A stretch of DNA of 64,000 nucleotides from DASUNQ01 sp035536455 (GTDB lineage: Bacteria > Acidobacteriota > Thermoanaerobaculia > Multivoradales > UBA5704). The stretch covers positions 1 through 64,000 of the forward strand of contig DATLOC010000049.1 of NCBI GenBank assembly GCA_035536455.1, in the 5' to 3' direction. The notes below the pieces were generated by a model that was not told where the DNA came from, did not search any database, and was given only the letters and a program-made list of their open reading frames with translations. Numbering within the stretch: position 1 is the stretch's first letter; every line of letters starts with the position of its first letter. The position numbers and the translations under genes were made by a program. This document shows, piece after piece, positions 35,309-47,121 of the stretch.

Positions 35309-35422
35309 CACGTCGCGTCCGTTCGCAATGGCGCAGGAGAGACTTGCGGCCCTCCGCCAACTCCTAGATGATGCGCAGGTGTATCGCGCCCGGCGGCCGG
35401 GCGTCTCTCTTGGAGGAGCGCA

Positions 35423-35725
35423 ATGGAACCAAGCGTGGCGAGTCGTGGCAAGGAAAAGACGATCGCGGGCATCCTGGGGATCCTGCTCGGGGGGCTCGGC
35501 GTCCATCACTTCTATCTCGGATCGACGACGGCGGGCGTGATCGAGCTGGTCGCCACCATCTGCACCTGCGGGCTCGCGGGGCTGGTGGGGATCGTCGAGG
35601 GCGTGCTTCTGCTGGTGATGAACGACGAGGAGTTCAACGCCCGTTACAACCGGCGCACGCCGGAGGGGATGGAGTTCGTCTTCACCAAGCCGAAGACGTA
35701 CACCCCGCCGCCGCCCCGCGTCTGA
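35423..35725 (+). CDS. TM2-domain membrane protein
   Basis: 100 residues; ATG 35423 after GGAGGAG. Two hydrophobic segments joined by a short turn: AGILGILLGGLGVHHFYLGS and LAGLVGIVEGVLLLV. The GGLGVHHFYLG motif defines the TM2 domain. A Cys pair (ICTCG) lies in the second segment region, and the C-tail is basic and Pro-rich (PKTYTPPPP). Role unknown in bacteria; often found near envelope genes. Confidence 0.88.
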   Translation: MEPSVASRGKEKTIAGILGILLGGLGVHHFYLGSTTAGVIELVATICTCGLAGLVGIVEGVLLLVMNDEEFNARYNRRTPEGMEFVFTKPKTYTPPPPRV

Positions 35726-35767
35726 GACGCGCCTCCGACCCGGCCTTCGAGCGCGGCGGGATGGGAG

Positions 35768-35773
35768 TACCAT
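35768..35773 (+). promoter_or_regulatory. TACCAT -10-like hexamer 6 nt before recO
   Basis: GAGTACCATCCCGCC precedes GTG 35780 with no Shine-Dalgarno; it fits the leaderless pattern seen at other operon heads in this window. Confidence 0.35.
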
Positions 35774-35779
35774 CCCGCC

Positions 35780-36541
35780 GTGCGCATCCTTTCCGCCGAG
35801 GCACTCCTCCTCGACGTCTTCGACCTCCACGACGACGACCGCATCGTCACCTTCCTGACCCGCGAGCAGGGCAAGAAGCGCGGCGTCGCCAAGGGGGCGC
35901 GGCGCAAGCACAGCCGCTTCGCCGGGCAGCTCCAGCCGCTGGCGCGGGCGCGGGTGAGCTGGTTCGAGAAGGAGGGGCGGGACCTGGCGCGGATCTCGGC
36001 GGTCGAGCTGGTGCGGCCGGCCCACCGCCTGCAGGAGGACCTCGAGGGGATCCTCCTCGGCAGCTACCTCGTCGACCACCTGCTGGAGTTCGCGCAGGAG
36101 GACGAGGCGAGCGACGCCCTCTTCCGCCTCCTCGACTCGACGCTCGAGGCGCTGCTCGCCGGGGTGGACCGCGACCTCGCGGCGCGATATTTTGAGAGCT
36201 GGACCTTGCGCCTGGCGGGCATCTTCCCGCCGCCGCGCGCCTGCCCGCTCTGCAGCGGCCCGTTCGGCGCCGGCGAGCGGGCCGCGGTCCTCCCGGCCAA
36301 GGGCGACACGCTGATCTGCCCGGAGTGCGGTGGGGCGGGCGGCGGCCTGTGGATCGCCGGGGAGACGCTGGAGCTCCTCCTGCGCATCGGGCGCGAGACG
36401 CTGCCGCGGCTGGCCGCGACGCCGCCGTCGCCCGGGGCGCTGCGGCAGGTCGAGGAGCTCTGCGCGCGGGTGCGCCGCCACTTCCTCCAACGCGAGCTGC
36501 GCAGCTACGAGGTCATCCAGCAGACCCGGAGCCGGCTCTAG
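35780..36541 (+). CDS. recO: DNA repair protein RecO
   Basis: 253 residues. N-terminal OB fold (LSAEALLLDVFDLHDDDRIV, FLTREQGKKRGVAKGARR), helical domain, and a zinc finger made of CPLC and CPEC (about residues 155-185). RecO loads RecA on SSB-coated DNA with RecR. Start GTG 35780 has no Shine-Dalgarno and follows a TACCAT hexamer. glyQ begins 8 nt after the stop; the era-recO-glyQS order is as in Firmicutes. Confidence 0.92.
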   Translation: MRILSAEALLLDVFDLHDDDRIVTFLTREQGKKRGVAKGARRKHSRFAGQLQPLARARVSWFEKEGRDLARISAVELVRPAHRLQEDLEGILLGSYLVDHLLEFAQEDEASDALFRLLDSTLEALLAGVDRDLAARYFESWTLRLAGIFPPPRACPLCSGPFGAGERAAVLPAKGDTLICPECGGAGGGLWIAGETLELLLRIGRETLPRLAATPPSPGALRQVEELCARVRRHFLQRELRSYEVIQQTRSRL

Positions 36542-36549
36542 GGACCGAC

Positions 36550-37444
<895 letters not shown>

Positions 37445-37458
<14 letters not shown>

Positions 37459-39541
37459 GGCGCGCGGCGAGTACCTCCTCGAGGTGCGCAGCGAGGAGAT
37501 CCCGGCGCGCATGCTGCCGGGGGCCACGCGCGAGCTCGCGACCCGCCTCTTCGAGGAGCTGATGGCTCGCGGGCTCGGACCGCGCGAGGTGGACACCGGC
37601 TACACGCCGAGGCGGCTGGTGCTCGTGCTGTCGGGCCTGCCGGAGAAGGAGCCGGACCGCGACGAGCAGGTGATGGGCCCGCCGGCGCGCGCCGGCTACG
37701 GCCCGGACGGCGCGCCCACCCAGGCGCTCCTCGGCTTCGCCCGCCGCTGCGGCGTCGAGCCCGAGGCGCTGGCGCGGGTGCAGACCGAGAAGGGGGAGTA
37801 CCTCGCGGCGACGAAGCGGACGGCGGGGCGGGCGACGGCGGAGGTCCTCGCGGAGCTCGTGCCGCGGATCCTCGGCGCCCTCTCCTGGCCGAAGACGATG
37901 CGCTGGGGGAGCGGTGAAGGGCCGTGGGTGCGGCCGGTGCACGGCATCGTCTCGCTCTTCGACGGGCGGCGGGTGCCGTTCACCTTCTTCGGCGTCGAGA
38001 CCGGCGACACGACGGTGGGACACCCGATGCTTTCGCCGCAGGAGTTCCAGGTGAGGAACGCCGGCCACTACCGGGAGGAGCTGGCGGCGCGCCGGCTGGA
38101 GGTGCGGCCGGGGGTCCGGAAGACGGCGCTGCTCGAAGGCATGCGGGAGCGGGCCGCGGCGGTCGGCGGCACGCTGGTGGACGACCCCGCCCTCCTCGAC
38201 AAGCTGGCGGCCCTCTGCGAGGTGCCCGGCATGCTCGAGGGCCAGTTCGATCCCTCCTACCTGGAGCTGCCGCGCGAGGTGCTGGCGACCAGCCTCCGCG
38301 ACCATCAGAGCGCCCTGACCGTGGCCGACCCACAGGGGAAGCTCCTGCCGTACTTCCTGACCGTCATGGACCGCCCCGACGACCCGGCGGGGTTGGTGCG
38401 GGCCGGCAACGAGTGGGTGGTGGCGGCGCGCCTGGCCGACGCCCGCTTCTTCTACGCCGAGGACCGCAAGCGCCCGCTCGCCGCGCGCGCCGGGCAGCTC
38501 GCGCACCTCGGCTTCCACGAGGCGCTCGGGAGCTACGCCGCGAAGGCCGACCGGATCGAGGCGCTCGCCGGCTGGATCGCGCGGCGGCTCGGCTGGGAGG
38601 AGGAGGCCGAGGCGGCCGCGGAGGCGGCGCGGCTCCTCAAGCTTGATCTGACGACCGACATGGTCAAGGAGTTCACCTCGCTCCAGGGGGTGATGGGCGG
38701 CATCTACCTGCGCGAGCAGGGCGCGGACGAGGCGGTCTGGCAGGCGGTCTACGACCAGTACCTGCCGGCCTCGACCGAGGACCCGATCCCGCGCGGCCGG
38801 GTGGGGCGGGTGGCGGGGCTCGCCGACCGGCTGGACACCCTGGTCGGCTTCTTCGGCCTCGGGCTGGTGCCCACCGGCAGCCGCGACCCGTTCGGGCTGC
38901 GGCGGGCGGCCCAGGGCGTGGTGCGGATCGCCCTCGAAGGGGAGGTCGCGCTCGACCTCGACGCGGCGGCGGCGGAGGCGGTCGAGCTCTACGGCGCCAA
39001 GCTGAAGCGGGCGGTCGGGCCGATCCTCGCCGACCTGCGGCCGTTCCTCGCCGACCGCGTGCGGTATCTCCTGGGGCTCGCCGGCTACGCCTACGACGAG
39101 ATCGAGGCGGCGCTGGCGGTGGGGTGGAGCGAGCTGCCCGACCTGCGGGCGCGCGTGGACGCCGTGCACAAGGCGCGCGAGGAGGAGGGGTTCCTGACGG
39201 TGGCGCTGGCGGCGAAGCGGATCGCCAACATCCTGCGCGGCGTCGAGGAGGAGCTGCCGCTCGACGATGCGCTCCTCGTCGAGCCCGCCGAGCAGGACCT
39301 GTACGCCGCCTACGAGGCCCTGGCGGCCGAGGTCGAAGCCGGGAGCGCCCGCCGCGACCACGAAGGCGTGCTCCGGCAGGTGGCGCACCTGGCGCCGGTC
39401 CTCGACCGCTTCTTCGTCGAAGTCCTCGTCATGGCCCCCGACGAGGCCCTCCGCCGCAACCGCCTGGCCCTCCTCCAACACCTCCAGCGCGCCATCTCCC
39501 GGACGGCGAAGCTGACGGAGGTGGTGGTGGAGAAGGGGTGA
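37445..39541 (+). CDS. glyS: Glycine--tRNA ligase beta subunit
   Basis: 698 residues, normal length. YLLEVRSEEIPARMLPGA at the start, KTMRWGSGEGPWVRPVHGIV, GHPMLSP, and the HD-like region FTSLQGVMGGIYLREQG are typical. The C-terminal anticodon-binding helices end the chain. GTG 37445 lies inside glyQ. A hairpin with a T-run follows directly (39551-39570). Confidence 0.96.
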
Positions 39542-39550
39542 TCGGAAAGG

Positions 39551-39573
39551 AGGTCTTCTCTAGGAGACCTTTT
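39551..39573. terminator. Bidirectional terminator between glyS and a convergent gene
   Basis: AAAGG-AGGTCT-TCTCTAGG-AGACCT-TTT: a 6-bp stem, extended by G-T pairs, with A-run on the left and T-run on the right. It overlaps the stop codon of the minus-strand gene. Confidence 0.55.
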
Positions 39574-39979
39574 CGAGCCGCTCCACCCGAGCTTGCAGGG
39601 ACAGGAGGGTTTCCTCAAGGGCGCACAGGCGGCGGTCTAACTCCGTATACGAGAGCCGGATCATCGATCGCACCTCGGTGAACTCCTCCGCGACCTCTCG
39701 CCGGAATTGCTGCATCTCGGCATGCACGCCGCCCACGCCTTCGGCGACTAGTTGCACGTCGGCTCGCAGACCCTCCGCCACAACCTCGAAATGGCGCCGG
39801 TTTTCCTCGACGACGACCTCGAAATGGCGGCGATTGTCCTCGACCACGGCCGCGAAGTGGCCTCGGTTCTCCTCGACGACGACCTCGAGACGGTGCCGGG
39901 TCTCCTCCGCGACCACGTCGAAATGGCGCCGGGTCTCCGCCAGCTCGCGTGAGAGCCGCTCGACGGCTTCGGGTTCCAT
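39560..39979 (-). CDS. Coiled-coil protein of 11-residue repeats
   Basis: 139 residues. ATG 39979 is chosen because the upstream extension is Pro-rich and a promoter lies 10 nt before it. The centre is five to six copies of an 11-residue unit close to RRHFEVVVEEN (33-bp repeats), a hendecad coiled coil, followed by a second helix with RLCALEETLLSLQARVERL. No signal or membrane segment. Role unknown; similar repeated-helix proteins are frequent in Acidobacteriota and may expand or shrink by slippage. It interrupts the glyS-ppdK order on the opposite strand. Confidence 0.7.
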   Translation of the reverse strand: MEPEAVERLSRELAETRRHFDVVAEETRHRLEVVVEENRGHFAAVVEDNRRHFEVVVEENRRHFEVVAEGLRADVQLVAEGVGGVHAEMQQFRREVAEEFTEVRSMIRLSYTELDRRLCALEETLLSLQARVERLEKVS

Positions 39980-39989
39980 GAGAGATGTG

Positions 39990-40018
39990 AGTCTATGACC
40001 ACGGGTGGCCTCGGGCAA
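39990..40018 (-). promoter_or_regulatory. Sigma70-type promoter for the coiled-coil gene
   Basis: On the minus strand TTGCCC (40018-40013), a 17-nt spacer and TAGACT (39995-39990), 10 nt before ATG 39979. Confidence 0.5.
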
Positions 40019-40100
40019 AACCGGCGAGCCTCCGTCCTCTCTGCGGCCGGGCGCCGGCGTGAGCGGCGGAGTGTAGGATGCCGGCTTCGGAGGAGCGATC

Positions 40101-42874
<2,774 letters not shown>

Positions 42875-42878
<4 letters not shown>

Positions 42879-43708
42879 AGCCGGACCCGGAGAAGCGCCG
42901 GCGGCTCGCCGCCTTCTGGGACTCCTCCCGCGACTACTACGCGCAAGCCGCCGCCGCCAACCCGGAGGCCTCCCCCGAGCGGCAGCTCCTCCTCGGCTTC
43001 CTCCAGCCCGGCCAGCGGGTCCTCGACCTCGGCTGCGGCTCCTGCGAGAACGCCCTCTGGCTGCCGCCCGGCACCCGCTACGTCGGCTCGGACGTCGCGA
43101 CCGCCGGGCTCGCCCTGGCGGTGGAGTGGGGGCGGCCCGGCATGCGCGTCCGCGGCGACGGCGAGCATCTCCCCTTCCGCGACGGCAGCTTCGACGCCGT
43201 GCTCTCAACCTACGCCCTAGAGCACTTCCACGACCCGGGGAGGACCCTGCTGGAGGCGGCGCGCGTCCTACGGCCGGGGGGCCTGCTCCTCCTAGTCGGC
43301 TCGGCCTGGGACCTCCCCTACGAGATGCCGCCCAGCCTCCCTCCGCACCGCCGCCTGGAAGTCGCGGCCCGCCGCCTAGGCCGCCAGCTCCGCTCCCTCC
43401 TAGACGGCCGCCACCGCTTCGACCTGGTCGAAAGCCCGCGCGTCCTGACCGAGGGCTACGTCCCCGACGCCGACGCGGTCCACGTAGCCCAGTCCTTCCT
43501 CCTAGCCCGCTTCCTCCGCGCCGCCGGCCTGGAAATCCTGGAGCACCGCACGCTGCCACACCGCCCCGATCCGAGCGGCCCGCGCCGCCTCCTCCGCGCC
43601 GCCCTCCGCACGGTCCCCCTCTGGCGCCGAGCCTGGGGCAACACCCTCCTAGTAGCGAGCCGCGGTCCCACTCTCCACGCCCCCCCCTACACGTTGTTGC
43701 CGCTGTAG
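42875..43708 (+). CDS. Class I SAM-dependent methyltransferase
   Basis: 277 residues; TTG 42875 overlaps the ppdK stop (TTGA). SAM-binding VLDLGCGSCENALWL, acidic loop VGSDVATAGL, motif II-like DGEHLPFRDGSFDAVLST, then ALEHFHDPGRTLLEAARVLRPGG. A methyltransferase_11 type enzyme with a ~100-residue C-terminal extension. Substrate unknown; similar enzymes modify lipids, quinones or glycans. Coupling to ppdK looks like simple operon packing. Confidence 0.82.
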
Positions 43709-43768
43709 GTCCGCGAGGGGGGAAAGCCCGCCGCCGGGCTGGGCGGGGGAGGGTCCGGCCGCAGGGCA

Positions 43769-43774
43769 TAAGAT
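43769..43774 (+). promoter_or_regulatory. TAAGAT -10 element 8 nt before mutL
   Basis: CATAAGATCGCCGAGC precedes ATG 43783 without a Shine-Dalgarno. A start 7-9 nt downstream falls at the A of the ATG, consistent with a leaderless mRNA. Confidence 0.5.
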
Positions 43775-43782
43775 CGCCGAGC

Positions 43783-45597
43783 ATGCCGCGCATCCACATC
43801 CTCCCCGACCGCGTGGCAGCCCAGATCGCCGCCGGCGAGGTCGTGGAGCGCCCAGCCTCGGTCGTCAAGGAGCTGGTCGAAAACGCCCTCGACGCCGGCG
43901 CCACCGACGTACGCATCGAGCTCGAAGCCGGCGGCCGCCGCCGCATCGCCGTCGCCGACGACGGCACCGGCATGGGCCGCGACGACGCCCTCCTCGCCTT
44001 CGACCGCCACGCCACCAGCAAGATCGCCGGCTTCGCCGACCTCGAGCGGGTGGCGACCCTCGGCTTCCGCGGCGAAGCCCTCTGCGCCATCGCCGCTGTG
44101 GCGCGCGTCGAGCTCCTCACCGCCGAGGCGCCGGGAGACGGCCAGCGAGTGCGGATCGACGGCGGCCGCGTCCTCGCCGCCGAGCCCGCGCCGGCGCCGC
44201 GCGGCACCCGTATCGAGGTCGCGTCCCTCTTCTGGAACGTCCCGGCGCGCCGCAAGTTCCTCAAGAGCCCCGCGACCGAGCTCCGCCGCTGCCTCGAGGT
44301 CGTCCAGGGCTACGCCCTCGCGCGCCCCGACGTGCGCCTGCGCCTCGCGCACGACGGCCGGGAGCTGCTCGACGCCCTGCCCGCCGCCGACCCGCGCCCG
44401 CGCATCGCCGCCCTCTTCGGCGAAGACTTCGCGCGCCGCCTCGTCGAAATCCCATCGCCGGCGCTGGCCGCCACCGGCCCCCTCCACGAGGCCGTCACCG
44501 GCCTCGTCGGCACCCCCGAGACCGCCGGCGCCCGCCGCGCCTTCGTCTTCGTCAACCGGCGCCTCCTGCGCGACCGCGCCGTCCTCGCCGCCTTCTACCG
44601 CGCGGTGCGCGAGGAGTGGCGGAGCGACGAGTTCCCGGCGCTCTTCCTCTTCCTCGAGCTGCCGCCCGAGGAGGTGGACGTCAACGTCCATCCCCAGAAG
44701 TCGGAGGTGCGCTTCCGCGATCCCCGGCTCCTCGACCGCCTGCACTTCACCCTGCGCGCCGCCCTGGCGCGGGCGCGCGGCGAGGAGCCGGCGCCGCTGC
44801 GCGCGCCGCAGGGCGAGGCGCCGTCGATGCCGCCGGCCTGGCGCGGGCTGGGCGAGCGGCCGTACTCGACGGCGGAAGCGTGGGAGCGGCGGCTCGCCGG
44901 CGATCTCTCTGAGGGCGGCGCAGGGCGCCTCGCCACCGCCGCCTACGCGCCGCTCGACCGGCCGATGGTCCCGCTCTCCGGCCGCGGCGGCGAGCCGCGC
45001 CCCTTCCGCCTCCTCGGCCAGTACAAGGGGACCCTCATCCTCCTCGAGGGCCCCGACGGCCTTTACGTGATCGACCAGCACGTCGCCCACGAGCGCATCC
45101 TCTACGAGCGCCTCCGCCGCGCCCTGGCCGCCGAGTCTCCCGCCAGCCAGGCGCTCCTCCACCCGGCCCTCCTGGAGCTCGCCCCCGCCGAGCGCCTGCG
45201 CCTCCAGGAGCTGGCCTCCGAGCTGGAGGAGTGCGGCTTCGGCCTCGCGGTCCTCTCCGGAGACACGCTGGCCCTGACCGCCGTCCCGGCCCCGCTCTCG
45301 GCCGAGGAGGGGGAGGCGCTCCTCCGCACCCTCGCCGCCCACGAGGGCGCCGAGCACGCGGGCGACAACGGCGGCGGCGGCGCCGCACCCTTGCGCCGCC
45401 GCCTCGTCGAGACTCTCGCCGCGAGCCTCGCCTGCAAGGCGGCGGTCAAGATGCACCACCCCCTCGCCCCGGCCGAGATGGAGGCCCTCGTCGCCGAGCT
45501 CTTCGCCGCCGAGCAGCCCTACGCCTGCCCCCACGGCCGCCCCGTCGTCCTGCAGATGACCGATGCCGATCTCGAAAGGCGCTTTGGCCGGCGTTGA
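43783..45597 (+). CDS. mutL: DNA mismatch repair protein MutL
   Basis: 604 residues. GHKL ATPase motifs: E30 and N34 in KELVENALDAGA, VADDGTGMGRDD, TLGFRGEALCAIAAV; VDVNVHPQKSEVRFRD ends the N-terminal domain. A low-complexity linker (about 330-390) follows. The C-terminal domain keeps the endonuclease metal motif DQHVAHERILYE and the CPHGRP zinc motif, so this MutL probably nicks DNA itself, as in organisms without MutH. Longer upstream extensions are out-of-frame shadows. Overlaps rnc by 35 nt. Confidence 0.95.
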   Translation: MPRIHILPDRVAAQIAAGEVVERPASVVKELVENALDAGATDVRIELEAGGRRRIAVADDGTGMGRDDALLAFDRHATSKIAGFADLERVATLGFRGEALCAIAAVARVELLTAEAPGDGQRVRIDGGRVLAAEPAPAPRGTRIEVASLFWNVPARRKFLKSPATELRRCLEVVQGYALARPDVRLRLAHDGRELLDALPAADPRPRIAALFGEDFARRLVEIPSPALAATGPLHEAVTGLVGTPETAGARRAFVFVNRRLLRDRAVLAAFYRAVREEWRSDEFPALFLFLELPPEEVDVNVHPQKSEVRFRDPRLLDRLHFTLRAALARARGEEPAPLRAPQGEAPSMPPAWRGLGERPYSTAEAWERRLAGDLSEGGAGRLATAAYAPLDRPMVPLSGRGGEPRPFRLLGQYKGTLILLEGPDGLYVIDQHVAHERILYERLRRALAAESPASQALLHPALLELAPAERLRLQELASELEECGFGLAVLSGDTLALTAVPAPLSAEEGEALLRTLAAHEGAEHAGDNGGGGAAPLRRRLVETLAASLACKAAVKMHHPLAPAEMEALVAELFAAEQPYACPHGRPVVLQMTDADLERRFGRR

Positions 45598-46282
45598 GGA
45601 GAGCCTCGGCTACCGCTTCCGCCGCCGCGAGCTGCTGGAGCGGGCGCTCACCCACCGCTCGCTCGCCAGCGAGCAGGGGAGCGAAGAGCACTGGGAGCGC
45701 ATGGAGTTCCTGGGGGACGCGGTCCTCAAGCTCGTCACCGCCGAGCTGCTCTTCGAGCGCTACCCCGACGAGCGCGAGGGCGGCCTCACGAAGCGGCTCA
45801 ACCACCTGGTCAGCGAGCCGGTCCTCGCCGGCTGGGCCGCTACGCTCGGGGTGAGCGAGGAGCTGAAGCTCGGGGTGGGGGAGGAGAGGGGCGGCGGGCG
45901 CGGCAAGGACTCGCTGCTGGCCGACTCGCTGGAAGCCCTCTTCGGCGCGATCTACCTCGACGGCGGCCTCAAGCCGGCCCGCGCCGCCGTCCGCCCGATG
46001 CTCGAGCGCGCCCTTGCCGCCGACGCCGAGGTCCTCCACTCCGATTCCAAGACCGCCCTGCAGGAGGTAACCCAGGCCCGCGGCTGGGACCTCCCCGACT
46101 ACCGCCTGGTCGGCGAGACCGGCCCCGACCACGACAAGCGCTTCGCCGTCGAGTGCTGGGTAGCCGGCGAGTGCGCCGGCCGCGGCGAAGGATCGAGCAA
46201 AAAAGTGGCGCAGCAGCAGGCCGCGGCGGACGCGCTGCGGCGTTTGCAGCAGGCCGATGACCAATTGTCATCCCGAGCGTAG
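45563..46282 (+). CDS. rnc: Ribonuclease III; C-terminus supplied by a repeat
   Basis: 239 residues. Nuclease domain with ERMEFLGDAVLKL (signature) and LLADSLEALFGAIYLDGG (metal ligands), then a dsRNA-binding domain starting DSKTALQEVTQARG and ending KKVAQQQAAADALRRL. It cleaves double-stranded rRNA precursors and other duplexes. ATG 45563 lies inside mutL. The last residues (LSSRA) and the TAG are inside the left arm of the palindromic repeat at 46266, so the original stop was lost by insertion. Confidence 0.95.
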   Translation: MPISKGALAGVEESLGYRFRRRELLERALTHRSLASEQGSEEHWERMEFLGDAVLKLVTAELLFERYPDEREGGLTKRLNHLVSEPVLAGWAATLGVSEELKLGVGEERGGGRGKDSLLADSLEALFGAIYLDGGLKPARAAVRPMLERALAADAEVLHSDSKTALQEVTQARGWDLPDYRLVGETGPDHDKRFAVECWVAGECAGRGEGSSKKVAQQQAAADALRRLQQADDQLSSRA

Positions 46283-46353
46283 CGAGGGATCTGGGCGGGG
46301 GCGCGTCGGCCATCGCTCCAGCCCCCAGATTCCTCGCTGCGCTCGGAATGACA
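46266..46353. repeat. TGTCATyCCGAGCGyAGCGAGGrATCT inverted repeat
   Basis: Two ~34-bp arms (46266-46301 and 46323-46353) pair with about three mismatches around a ~21-nt loop. The arm starts TGTCATCCCGAGCG and ends ATCTGGG. A single left arm recurs at 51713-51748. This looks like a widespread palindromic repeat/MITE class found in many phyla; here it ends rnc. Confidence 0.75.
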
Positions 46354-46364
46354 GGGCCCACCAA

Positions 46365-46436
46365 CTAGGGGCGCCGAGAATCCTTTCTTCTTTCTGCGAT
46401 GTCCCTGTCGAAGGCCAGGATCGGCGAGCAACCGCC
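46365..46436 (-). pseudogene. 3' remnant of a PIN-domain toxin after the AbrB gene
   Basis: In one minus-strand frame the sequence between the AbrB stop and the repeat reads CSPILAFDRDIAERRKDSRR followed by TAG, resembling the last strand and helix of a PIN ribonuclease (ILTFDRDF...). The rest of the toxin is absent. The AbrB gene beside it is of the type that pairs with PIN toxins. The match is short, so the call is tentative. Confidence 0.4.
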
Positions 46437-46455
46437 ACCGCAGCGCGCTCGCGGG

Positions 46456-46707
46456 TTAGGTAATCGGCGAAGTCTCGGCCGCCCCGCGGCCGATCCCTTC
46501 CTCGATCTGGCGGAGTTTCTTCTTGGCGCGACGGCGCCGCAACAGCCCGCCGAGAGACATCAGATCCACGGTCTTGGGGCGCACCACGAGCCTTCTGTCG
46601 GCATCGATCTCGAAGCTCAGCTGATGGCCTGGCCGCAGTCCGAGCCGGTCGCGGACCTCCTTGGGCAGGGTCACCTGGCCCTTGCTGGTGAGCGTGGTCG
46701 TCGGCAT
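46456..46707 (-). CDS. AbrB/MazE-type antitoxin (VapB-like)
   Basis: 83 residues. The N-terminal swapped-hairpin DNA-binding fold is evident: TTLTSKGQVTLPKEVRDRLG and GHQLSFEIDADRRLVV. The C-tail (KTVDLMSLGGLLRRRRAKK, IEEGIGRGA) is like the toxin-neutralising tails of PIN-associated AbrB antitoxins. ATG 46707, GTGGAG upstream; a TATACA on the minus strand at 46743-46738 may be the -10. Only a tail of the partner toxin is left downstream, so it is an orphan that may still repress its own promoter. Confidence 0.8.
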   Translation of the reverse strand: MPTTTLTSKGQVTLPKEVRDRLGLRPGHQLSFEIDADRRLVVRPKTVDLMSLGGLLRRRRAKKKLRQIEEGIGRGAAETSPIT

Positions 46708-46776
46708 TTCTTACTCCACGACGATTCCTTACCAGAGTGTATACCTGGCGGGCGGCCGCGCCAGGCGGAGCCCAGC

Positions 46777-46914
46777 CAGGGCCGCCGACGTTGCTACAAT
46801 CCGCGCCCTCATGGCCGCGACCGCGACTCGCCGATCCTGACTCCCGCTGCCTGCGAGGGGACCTCGACCCTTTTCGAGACCGACTACTTCGGCGACAAGG
46901 CCTACCTCGCCGAT
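46777..46914 (+). pseudogene. Duplicated asnS promoter, start and internal fragment
   Basis: 46777-46816 is colinear with 50142-50181 (the asnS promoter GACGTTGCTACAATCCGC and the ATGGC start, same 34-nt spacing). From 46825 to 46908 it matches asnS 50659-50742, giving DSPILTPAACEGTSTLFETD in the fused frame. Residues ~6-161 of AsnRS are missing and homology ends after AYL. It is therefore a partial duplicate with an internal deletion; the promoter copy looks intact and could fire into the 3' end of the convergent subtilase gene. Confidence 0.8.
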
Positions 46915-46919
46915 GTTGT

Positions 46920-47102
46920 CTACTCCGCACGGCCTCGCACCGCGATGGCGCCAGTGACTCGGTGGCTCGCTGGGATGTGCTGGAGTTTCTCGCCCGGGTT
47001 CTCGATCACCTCCCGGAGCCTCGCCAGCAGCTCGTGCGCCACCGTCGGGGCGGGGAACTGCCGAATCCGCGCCGCCAGGTCCTCGGACGTCGCCTGGAGC
47101 AC
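46920..47102 (-). CDS. Possible small helical protein or gene tail, unknown
   Basis: 60 codons from GTG 47102, 20 nt after the end of the subtilase gene. The sequence (SEDLAARIRQFPAPTVAHEL, LREVIENPGEKLQHI) looks more protein-like than the other frames and ends in TAG just before the asnS fragment. The frame is open upstream without a good Shine-Dalgarno, so it may be the 3' remnant of a longer gene. No family recognised. Confidence 0.3.
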   Translation of the reverse strand: MLQATSEDLAARIRQFPAPTVAHELLARLREVIENPGEKLQHIPASHRVTGAIAVRGRAE

Positions 47103-47121
47103 CTCCGCCTGACTGGGCGCC

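Noticed and set aside
35309..35422. Small frame starting ATG GCG CAG GAG before the TM2 gene
   Set aside because: The frame runs into the TM2 gene out of phase, with no ribosome site and no family; it is treated as leader.
46399..47112. A 237-codon plus-strand frame containing tRNA-ligase-like residues
   Set aside because: The ligase-like part is the duplicated asnS fragment; the rest is antisense or noncoding and no product of this length is credible.
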